Positions 14,211 to 19,011 of a stretch of DNA of 19,011 bases are shown piece after piece. A program made the translations under genes and the position numbers. Where the stretch lies: contig JACPVB010000227.1 of the NCBI GenBank assembly GCA_016191985.1, positions 1 through 19,011 on the forward strand. Direction: 5' to 3'. The DNA is from Chloroflexota bacterium. GTDB lineage: Bacteria; Chloroflexota; Anaerolineae; Anaerolineales; Villigracilaceae. The notes under the pieces are model-generated. The model was not told the origin of the DNA. It searched no databases and saw nothing but the letters and a program-made list of their open reading frames with translations. Numbering within the stretch: position 1 is the stretch's first letter; every line of letters begins with the position of its first letter.

Positions 14211-15509
14211 TTACCTGAAATTAAATTCCTCAAAGTGGATGCTTTCCGCTGGAACGCCGGCATCCATGAATTTCTTTTCAAAAGCCTGCACCATCGGGAG
14301 CGGACCGCACATGTACACGTGATATCCGCGAAGAGCCTGCCCTGAGCCTGTCGAAGGGTCGCCGCCCGCGTTTTGGATAATATCGTCCACAGTCAAGGAA
14401 CCGTGCACAGCGGAAAAACGGATATAAGGCTTAAGGCGCGGATACTTTTTTACAATATCTTCGATCTCATTCACAAAAACAGCCTCTTCTTGGTGGCGCA
14501 CCGTGTAATAAAAATCCACATGATGGCTTAGATCATCTTTGAGGTCCCGCAGGAACGAGAGAAAGGGAGTGACGCCGATGCCGCCCGCCACCCAAATCTG
14601 TTTTGGGCCGCCGGTCTTGTAATCGAACATCCCATACGCGCCTTCGATCACGGCTTCTGTGCCTGTCTTCAAATTCGCGAACAAATGGCGCGTGAAATCA
14701 CCGCTGGCTTTGACGGTGACGCGCAGCACATCCTCATGCGGCGCGCTGGAAATGGTAAAGGGATGCGCTTCGTTCAATCCCTTTTCGAGAAAACGCACGA
14801 ACAAAAACTGTCCCGCGCGCTGTCTTTGAATCGAATGATTCTTCGCGCGCAGCACCACCTCGGTTGTAGAATTATTCGGGTGGTTCACGGCTTCCACAGT
14901 GTAGGGCACATATTTTTTAAAGAAGCGGCCAAAGACTTCCGTGTACAAATAGGAGCCGATGCCGAGGAAGACAAAGATCTGGTTCCAGTTGATGGCGATC
15001 TTTGTGGTGGGCGCATCGACCGTGATGGAATGCAGGTAACCAAGGATGAAAAACAGCCCGATGTAGCGGTGCAGTTTCTTCCAGCCTTCGTATCCCTGCC
15101 CCGTCAGCTTGTTCAAAAATGGGACGCGCGGCGCGAGCGTGGGAAGCACAATGGCGATGATCCCCAAAAAGGCGATCATCGCCAGGTAATTCCCAAGGCG
15201 CAAATTCCCAATCGAAATGGGGACGGTCAGCAAATGCACGAACATCAGCAGGAACGCGCTGGTGGATGTGCGGCGATGCGTCATATACATCTTATCCAGG
15301 CCGCCGAAGAAAGGCTCAGCCCATTTGGGCCGCGTGGAAAGGAATAAAGAAAAAGACATCAGCACGAGCGTCATCGAGCCGAGCGTCATGCCAAAATAAT
15401 AACGCGCATAATTCTCCACGCCTTCGCGTGACGGCGGAAAGACGAACCAGATCACCATGGTTAAGAAGACAAGAATAAAAAAGGTCAGGTTGCCCAAATT
15501 TTGTTTCAT
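14211..15509 (-). CDS. Ferric-reductase-like transmembrane flavocytochrome
   Basis: 432 aa from the ATG at 15509 (GAGG 9 nt upstream). The N-terminal half has about six helices with two bis-histidine heme pairs, His78/His92 (THRR...FVH) and His147/His160 (LHRY...YLH). The C-terminal half is an oxidoreductase module: FAD-binding HPFTISS (249-255), NAD(P)-binding GGIGVTP (309-315), CGPLPM (401-406) and terminal EEFNFR. It would pass electrons from cytosolic NAD(P)H through FAD and heme across the membrane to Fe(III), oxygen or a quinone. Residues 383-393 (GDPSTGSGQAL) are encoded by a dispersed repeat inserted in frame. The stop lies 10 nt before the STAS gene. Confidence 0.88.
   Translation of the reverse strand: MKQNLGNLTFFILVFLTMVIWFVFPPSREGVENYARYYFGMTLGSMTLVLMSFSLFLSTRPKWAEPFFGGLDKMYMTHRRTSTSAFLLMFVHLLTVPISIGNLRLGNYLAMIAFLGIIAIVLPTLAPRVPFLNKLTGQGYEGWKKLHRYIGLFFILGYLHSITVDAPTTKIAINWNQIFVFLGIGSYLYTEVFGRFFKKYVPYTVEAVNHPNNSTTEVVLRAKNHSIQRQRAGQFLFVRFLEKGLNEAHPFTISSAPHEDVLRVTVKASGDFTRHLFANLKTGTEAVIEGAYGMFDYKTGGPKQIWVAGGIGVTPFLSFLRDLKDDLSHHVDFYYTVRHQEEAVFVNEIEDIVKKYPRLKPYIRFSAVHGSLTVDDIIQNAGGDPSTGSGQALRGYHVYMCGPLPMVQAFEKKFMDAGVPAESIHFEEFNFR
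14331..14363 (-). repeat. CCTTCGACAGGCTCAGG repeat inserted in frame in the reductase gene
   Basis: The minus strand reads GACCCTTCGACAGGCTCAGG, encoding GDPSTGSGQA just before the conserved HVYMCGP strand of the NAD-binding domain. The same core in variant form is at 3229-3244 in an intergenic gap, which identifies it as a dispersed repeat rather than ancestral protein sequence. Confidence 0.75.
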
Positions 15510-15549
15510 TTTTAAAACCTCGTTAATAATGGAATTGCTCGGCCCCTGC

Positions 15550-15578
15550 AAATTAGACCCTAAAGGTTTTTTCGTCAA
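15550..15578 (-). promoter_or_regulatory. Possible promoter of the reductase-STAS unit
   Basis: On the minus strand, TTGACG (15573-15578) and TAATTT (15550-15555) with a 17-nt spacer, about 40 nt before the ATG. The spacer contains one arm of the CCTAAAGG repeat. The -10 is weak. Confidence 0.3.
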
Positions 15579-15649
15579 AACAAATCTGCCATTTGCAAAA
15601 AAGTTCTCTGAAAAGTCGGCTCTAATTACAAAGGAAACCTTTAGGGTCT
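15555..15649. repeat. CCTAAAGG inverted-repeat element, copy 1 (long loop)
   Basis: Perfect 15-bp arms AGACCCTAAAGGTTT (15555-15569) and AAACCTTTAGGGTCT (15635-15649) enclose about 65 nt. Two further members of the family are at 17420-17450 and 18637-18736. Confidence 0.75.
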
Positions 15650-15674
15650 TTGCCTGAGTGGTAAATTAATAAGA

Positions 15675-15710
15675 ATCAACAGCGATGCAGTGGACTGCAT
15701 CGCTGTTGAT
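15675..15710 (-). terminator. Rho-independent-type terminator after STAS copy B
   Basis: Perfect 16-bp stem ATCAACAGCGATGCAG / CTGCATCGCTGTTGAT with a 4-nt loop, 10 nt beyond the STAS stop. On the minus strand it runs into the T-rich TCTTATTAATTT. Confidence 0.7.
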
Positions 15711-15720
15711 GAACACACGG

Positions 15721-16125
15721 TTAAAACGATTCGATTGCTTTTTGCTTGTCGGTGAAGATTTCAAAGAAGGTCGAAAAGCCGACCATATCCAGCACGCTGA
15801 CAACTTCCGGGCGCGGGTTGAGCAGTTTGATATTCTTCTGCACTCCGCCGTCGCGCGCGCGGTCCATGGATTTGAGCGCCGACCAGCCTTGTTCGGGATC
15901 TGGCATTTTTTCGCCGCGCAGGAGCATCGCAACCGTATGCAAAGAGACCAGCCCGGCGCTGGAGATATAGGTCAATTCGCCCATATCCAGAATGATGTTC
16001 TTCGCCCCGCCGCCGATCACCTCCTGCGCCTTCATAATCAGGCCCTGATACGACTGGCCGTCCAACTGGCCCGCAATTTGCAGAGTGGTGATATTCCCCT
16101 GTTCCTGTAACACAGTGATTTGCAT
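15721..16125 (-). CDS. STAS-domain protein (anti-sigma factor antagonist-like), copy B
   Basis: 134 aa from the ATG at 16125, preceded by AAGGAGT at 5 nt spacing, better than the longer reading from 16155. STAS core ILDMGELTYISSAGLVSLH (45-63) with Ser55/Ser56 at the regulatory serine position, and a C-terminal VVSVLDMVGFSTFFEIF. Like copy A it carries an extra segment (about 71-94) before IKLLNPRPEV, so the two are paralogues of one subfamily. It starts 30 nt after the RNase H-like gene and is closed by a strong hairpin, so those two genes form a unit. The phosphorylation partner is not encoded here. Function beyond partner switching cannot be stated. Confidence 0.85.
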   Translation of the reverse strand: MQITVLQEQGNITTLQIAGQLDGQSYQGLIMKAQEVIGGGAKNIILDMGELTYISSAGLVSLHTVAMLLRGEKMPDPEQGWSALKSMDRARDGGVQKNIKLLNPRPEVVSVLDMVGFSTFFEIFTDKQKAIESF

Positions 16126-16155
16126 GGCATACTCCTTCTGTAGAGTGATACGCAA

Positions 16156-17382
16156 TTATAAACCCGCTTTTCGTTCCAGCCTCTCCAGGCGATGATCAAT
16201 TTCACCCAACCAGTGTTTGCGGATGTAGGCGGGCAAGTCTGCCTTTTCAACTTCCGCCCGCGCCGATTTCGCCCATTGGATGGACTTTGCCACGTCGCGC
16301 AATTTATGCTCGTAATATTTCGCCAGCTCGATATGGGCATAGATGTGACCTTTCGCAGCCGCGTCCTCCCACAAACGAATGGCCTGATCCATATCCCCGC
16401 GCTTCTTTTGCAGGATGGACAAACGCTTCACGGCCACGCCGAAATCTGCTTCTGTTAACTCGAGCATAAGCCCACGCTCGAACAGACGGGCGGCTTCATC
16501 CCAATGGCCAAGGTCTTCAAATAGTTTACCGAGCGCAATGAAATCGAGTCCGTGCTCCACGCGGCCATTGTACGGGTCGGCCAATAATTCGCTGACGTGA
16601 CCCAGCAACGCCGCCATCGCCACCACGTCCATGGCGTTGTGGTAAAACACCCCTCCCAGCGGACGCGCATCCCCCGTGCGGAGATAATCGAAATACAGCC
16701 AGGGGATTTCATAGCCCGGCACTTCCTCGGATGCGCGCGTGAAACCAAGCACATGCTCTTCGAGATATTTTAAAGCCCGCGAGGGGAGCCTATCACGCCA
16801 CAGCCGCCTTGCAAGCGGAAGCAGGTCAAGGTGGGCATAGCCTTTGAATGGGGCGGGAATTCTGTGTAACGAGTAACGCGTGACGAGGAGTGGGGCATCG
16901 AAGGATTTGCCGTTGAAGGTAACCAATCCCTCACAGGGTGCAAGGAAGTTGATCAACGCTTCAAGCATGGCGGGCTCTTCAGACGGGTCGCGCAGGAAGA
17001 ATTGCTGTAAAACAAATTTATCGTCCACAAAACGGGCCGCGCCAACGAGAAAAGCATATGTTCCTGTGCCGCCGGAGACACCGGAGGTTTCAGTATCCAG
17101 AAATGCAAATTTGGAGATCGGGAGACTGGAGATGCGCGAGTCGTTAGCCCATTGAGAAATTAAAGAAAGAGGGAATTCAGAATAGGGAGAGATGTTTCCG
17201 TGCAGGTAATCTTTGTCAAAGACCTGTTCAGTGACAAAGGCTTCGCCACGGGGGGTGGGCAGAAATGTCCCAGCCACGACAGAGTCAATCGTGTGGCGAT
17301 CAGGTGCGGGCGGACGCGACGCGGGAAGCTCACTTCCTATCTTCACGCCGAGGGATTTCAGTTTGTCTGCAAGCGATGACAT
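16156..17382 (-). CDS. YprB-like ribonuclease H-fold exonuclease domain with C-terminal TPR-like repeats
   Basis: 408-aa cytosolic protein. The DEDD-type nuclease fold (about 90-265) shows FLDTETSG (Asp96, Glu98), FNGKSFDAPLL (Asp162) and HNAMDVVAM (His248, Asp252), so all acidic metal ligands appear to be present. Helical TPR-like repeats fill the C-terminal third (about 275-390: LGKLFEDLGHWDEAARLFERG..., GDMDQAIRLWEDAAAKG). This resembles YprB of Bacillus, whose substrate is not established. No Shine-Dalgarno is seen, but TAAAAT ends 7 nt before the ATG, a third candidate leaderless start in this window. STAS copy B follows after 30 nt. Confidence 0.82.
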   Translation of the reverse strand: MSSLADKLKSLGVKIGSELPASRPPAPDRHTIDSVVAGTFLPTPRGEAFVTEQVFDKDYLHGNISPYSEFPLSLISQWANDSRISSLPISKFAFLDTETSGVSGGTGTYAFLVGAARFVDDKFVLQQFFLRDPSEEPAMLEALINFLAPCEGLVTFNGKSFDAPLLVTRYSLHRIPAPFKGYAHLDLLPLARRLWRDRLPSRALKYLEEHVLGFTRASEEVPGYEIPWLYFDYLRTGDARPLGGVFYHNAMDVVAMAALLGHVSELLADPYNGRVEHGLDFIALGKLFEDLGHWDEAARLFERGLMLELTEADFGVAVKRLSILQKKRGDMDQAIRLWEDAAAKGHIYAHIELAKYYEHKLRDVAKSIQWAKSARAEVEKADLPAYIRKHWLGEIDHRLERLERKAGL

Positions 17383-17389
17383 GCGGTCT

Positions 17390-17395
17390 ATTTTA
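17390..17395 (-). promoter_or_regulatory. Possible -10 element for the YprB-like gene (leaderless)
   Basis: TAAAAT on the minus strand, 7 nt before the ATG, with no Shine-Dalgarno between. The -35 is weak. Confidence 0.4.
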
Positions 17396-17419
17396 TCCCC
17401 AAATATCTTTCATACCGAA

Positions 17420-17450
17420 GACCCTAAAGGTTTCGGAAACCTTTAGGGTC
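17420..17450. repeat. CCTAAAGG inverted-repeat element, copy 2 (minimal palindrome)
   Basis: GACCCTAAAGGTTTC and GAAACCTTTAGGGTC meet around a single central G, a 31-nt near-perfect palindrome. It starts 8 nt after the sortase-like stop codon and could act as a terminator, although the following minus-strand sequence has no T run. Confidence 0.75.
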
Positions 17451-17458
17451 TCACCTGA

Positions 17459-18109
17459 TTAAAGATTATTCGCATCCTTGTTGCTGATGGGTTTGGCAAT
17501 GATGAAGAGCCTGCCCCAACTGAGGTTGCCGTCTTTTTCGATGCAGGTTTGCAGGGTGAGATGATAGTCGCCGCGATAGACTTTGTTGAAGAGCTCCAGG
17601 GCGCTAAGCAATTTTTCTTCATCAGTGGCGAGGTCTTTGAAATGGCTGTAGGGGCTGAGCGGGTCGGTGGCTTTGTATTGCTGGATGTTATCCACTACAA
17701 AACCCTGAGTGTGTCCATCGCCGTAGATGAGGATGATGGTGTCGCCCGCATTCAGTTGTGAAAAAGTCGCGCCTGCGAGATCGTTGTGGGCGAGCAGGCC
17801 GACGTTCCCCACTTCCGTGGCGATGCTGAATTGCGTCACAACCGAATCTACACTGGAGACGTAGCCAGGGTCGCCATAGGGCTGTTGGACAATGGGAAAT
17901 GCGATTTTTCCTTCCACGTAAATACCGCGCAGGGCGACGGGGTCGCCATCCTTAACGCTTTCAATAAATGAGGGCAGGCTGGGAACCGCATTGTCAGATT
18001 CCATTGCAAGCGCCGGCGCTGGGAGAATAAGCGCACATGCAAGGACAAGCAGCAATGCCGTTGAAAATATTCGGTTTTGCGATTGTGTAAGTTGAACTTT
18101 GGATGCCAT
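17459..18109 (-). CDS. Secreted sortase-like (class E/F-type) cysteine transpeptidase domain protein
   Basis: 216 aa with a signal peptide (hydrophobic 15-34, cleavage after ALA). The mature domain has the sortase triad: His108 in LLAHNDLAG, Cys189 in LTLQTCI and Arg200 in WGRLFIIA, with beta strands between (AGDTIILIYGDGHTQGFVV). Sortases join sorting-signal proteins to the cell envelope or to each other. No sorting-signal substrate is encoded in the window, and the last residues lack a membrane anchor, so a secreted or processing role is possible. AAGGAG lies 8 nt before the ATG. The long leader contains two c-di-GMP-I aptamers and a terminator, implying control by the biofilm/motility second messenger. 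Confidence 0.8.
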   Translation of the reverse strand: MASKVQLTQSQNRIFSTALLLVLACALILPAPALAMESDNAVPSLPSFIESVKDGDPVALRGIYVEGKIAFPIVQQPYGDPGYVSSVDSVVTQFSIATEVGNVGLLAHNDLAGATFSQLNAGDTIILIYGDGHTQGFVVDNIQQYKATDPLSPYSHFKDLATDEEKLLSALELFNKVYRGDYHLTLQTCIEKDGNLSWGRLFIIAKPISNKDANNL

Positions 18110-18185
18110 GAGAAAACTCCTTCTTCAGAGCATCCAGATTCTTTTGCGCTTCGGTTGTGTGGGACGGGGGTGGGAATCACGGAGG

Positions 18186-18280
18186 CTCGTCTTCGGTGAC
18201 CTGGCAGTCATGGCCGCGTGAATGCGGCTTTAGACCCATAGCTTTGCGTCCCTGCCTTTCGACAGGTTTGCCATTATCGG
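18186..18280 (-). ncRNA. Cyclic di-GMP class I (GEMM-I) riboswitch, proximal copy
   Basis: The minus strand shows the GEMM-I core: GGCAAACC at the 5' side, a CGAAAG tetraloop hairpin, GGGACGCAAAGCTATGGGTC in the centre, a GC hairpin and the closing GCCAGGTCACCGAAG. The spacing follows the Vc2-type aptamer. It lies 76 nt before the sortase-like ATG. No terminator follows it, so if functional it would act on translation or mRNA stability. Confidence 0.88.
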
Positions 18281-18307
18281 AACGATCCACAATTGATATT
18301 AAGGTTC

Positions 18308-18345
18308 AAAACAAAACGGACCTGACTGTTAAAAAGCCAGGTCCG
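18308..18345 (-). terminator. Rho-independent terminator between the two riboswitches
   Basis: CGGACCTGGCT / AGTCAGGTCCG, an 11-bp stem (one G-T) with a 7-nt loop, followed on the minus strand by TTTTGTTTTG. Its 5' arm is complementary to the 3' end of the distal aptamer, so it is a plausible expression platform. Confidence 0.85.
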
Positions 18346-18370
18346 CGAAGGGATGAAAAAAAATGAAATG

Positions 18371-18464
18371 AAGTCTTCGGCGGCCTGGCGATCATGGTTG
18401 TGTGGTCACAACGTTAGACCCGTGGCTTTGCGTCGCCGTCTTTCGACGGGTTTGCTATTATCGG
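18371..18464 (-). ncRNA. Cyclic di-GMP class I (GEMM-I) riboswitch, distal copy
   Basis: A second GEMM-I core: AGCAAACCCGTCGAAAGACGG, then CGACGCAAAGCCACGGGTC, a stem around GTTGTG/CACAAC, and the closing GCCAGGCCGCCGAAG. It precedes the terminator at 18308-18345. Its closing strand GCCAGGCCGCCGAAG can pair with CTTCGCGGACCTGGC of the terminator (14 bp with two bulges), predicting that ligand binding releases the terminator. Confidence 0.88.
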
Positions 18465-18480
18465 ATTTGTTTCTGTCCCA

Positions 18481-18489
18481 AGTGTAGCA
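18481..18489 (-). promoter_or_regulatory. Extended -10 promoter for the riboswitch-sortase transcript
   Basis: TGCTACACT on the minus strand matches TGN plus a TANANT-type -10. The expected start would be about 10 nt before the distal aptamer. The -35 (CTGCAA) is weak, as is common with extended -10 promoters. Confidence 0.5.
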
Positions 18490-18593
18490 CAGGGCTGGGG
18501 TTTTGCAGTTTTCATTTTCGTTTTTTTGCTTTTCAATTTCGTAATGAAAGCAAATCGTCTCCTTTTTTATTGAATTGTTTTTGGCTGAGATTT

Positions 18594-18620
18594 TTAACGC
18601 AAAGGCGCAGAGTCGCAAAG
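18594..18620. repeat. AACGCAAAG-type half repeat
   Basis: TTAACGCAAAGGCGCAGAGT followed by CGCAAAG is related to the arms of the hairpin at 13101-13155. No second arm is present here. Confidence 0.5.
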
Positions 18621-18636
18621 GAGAAAATTAACTTCT

Positions 18637-18736
18637 CTACCGTACATGCAAACCCTAAAGGTCTCCTTTTCCCTCACAGATTCCCGTCCAGCCGAAAAGA
18701 CCTTTAGGGTTTCTTTGTGAGGAAAATGTACGGTAG
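18637..18736. repeat. CCTAAAGG inverted-repeat element, copy 3 (double arms)
   Basis: Outer arms CTACCGTACAT (18637-18647) and ATGTACGGTAG (18726-18736), and inner arms AAACCCTAAAGGTCT (18650-18664) and AGACCTTTAGGGTTT (18698-18712), are perfect. The element is exactly 100 bp and has the form of a miniature palindromic mobile element, without visible terminal duplications. Confidence 0.75.
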
Positions 18737-18821
18737 CAAAAAATAACAAGCGTAGCGTCTTTTCGTTAATCTTGCGAGAGTTTTACAAAACGGCGCTTTG
18801 GATGAACAGAGTTTTTTCCGT

Positions 18822-18827
18822 TATACT
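18822..18827 (+). promoter_or_regulatory. -10 element for the alpha/beta hydrolase gene (leaderless)
   Basis: TATACT ends 7 nt before the ATG at 18835, with no Shine-Dalgarno between. TTGGAT 18 nt upstream is a weak -35. Confidence 0.45.
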
Positions 18828-18834
18828 CACTGAC

Positions 18835-19011
18835 ATGCAAAAACAGTTTGTGGAGACAAATGGCATAAAGCTGCACGTACTGACCGACGGACCTGAAAAC
18901 GGAACGTCGGTCGTTTTGTTGCATGGGTTCCCGGAGTTTCATTACGGCTGGCGGAAGCAGATCCCGGCGCTGGTGGAGGCGGGCTTTCACGTCATTGTGC
19001 CGGACCAGCGC
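18835..19011 (+). CDS. Alpha/beta hydrolase, epoxide-hydrolase-like, N-terminal part (runs off the window)
   Basis: The only + strand gene; 59 codons are visible and the reading frame is open at the right edge. The protein starts MQKQFVETNGIKLHVLTDG and contains the oxyanion-hole motif LLHGFPE with the following GWRKQIPALVEAGFHVIVPDQR, typical of epoxide hydrolase/haloalkane dehalogenase-type alpha/beta hydrolases. HGFPE followed by tryptophan favours the epoxide-hydrolase branch. The nucleophile and the catalytic His lie outside the window, so the reaction cannot be confirmed. The start is the first ATG after a TATACT -10 at leaderless distance. It is divergent from the riboswitch-sortase unit. 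Confidence 0.8.
   Translation, partial: MQKQFVETNGIKLHVLTDGPENGTSVVLLHGFPEFHYGWRKQIPALVEAGFHVIVPDQR

Larger units (their letters stand above)
18490..18834. other. Divergent intergenic region without coding capacity
   Basis: Between the riboswitch promoter and the hydrolase gene no credible gene is seen. It holds an A/T-rich stretch (18515-18580), an AACGCAAAGG half-repeat, one copy of the CCTAAAGG inverted repeat and the hydrolase promoter. Confidence 0.7.

Noticed and set aside
15510..15578. N-terminal extension of the flavocytochrome from 15578
   Set aside because: The extension runs into one arm of the CCTAAAGG repeat and lacks a ribosome binding site; the ATG at 15509 has GAGG at proper spacing.
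15555..18736. CRISPR array or direct-repeat array
   Set aside because: The repeated units are inverted, irregularly spaced and only three; there are no spacers of uniform length and no cas genes.

Overview
The window reads as chromosomal DNA of an uncultured or lightly studied member of the Chloroflexota, most likely class Anaerolineae. This is inference. It rests on lipoproteins with long Pro/Thr linkers, beta-propeller and Ig-like exported proteins, a sortase-like protein behind class I c-di-GMP riboswitches, and an unusual density of short palindromic repeats (CTTCGACAGGCTCAG-, CCTAAAGG-, GATTTACG- and AACGCAAAG-type). Every gene but the last lies on the minus strand, so the biological reading order runs from the right end to the left.

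From right to left: the + strand opening of an alpha/beta hydrolase runs off the right edge (18835-19011). Divergent from it is a promoter, then two tandem c-di-GMP-I aptamers with a Rho-independent terminator between them, leading into a secreted sortase-like protein (17459-18109). Next come a YprB-like RNase H-fold/TPR protein and a STAS protein (16125-17382), then a ferric-reductase-like flavocytochrome, a second STAS protein and a membrane-anchored rhodanese (13223-15509).

The centre is a metal-homeostasis island. A tightly coupled four-gene operon (7280-13026) encodes a COG0701-type permease, its usual partner TIGR03943 with a His-rich loop, an Ig-like plus TolB-type beta-propeller membrane protein, and a NicO (RcnA-like) metal transporter. 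The transporter has an EF-hand in its N-terminal domain and a second beta-propeller fused to its C-terminus. It is followed by a Fur-family regulator (probably Zur) with a clear promoter and a 7-1-7 Fur/Zur box, and by a zinc ABC transporter (binding lipoprotein, ATPase, permease; 3853-6635). The zinc transporter's intergenic gaps are filled with repeat elements.

At the left end are an SRPBCC protein and two tandem, translationally coupled M1-family metallopeptidase lipoproteins (52-3131).

The strongest candidates for something new are (i) the four-gene permease/propeller/NicO operon beside zur-znu, with paralogous propellers sharing a CX4C motif, and (ii) the tandem c-di-GMP riboswitch arrangement, whose distal aptamer can form a convincing antiterminator with the intervening terminator. 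Several genes lack a Shine-Dalgarno sequence but have a -10-like hexamer 6-7 nt before ATG, suggesting leaderless mRNAs. No tRNA, rRNA, CRISPR array or complete insertion sequence was recognised.
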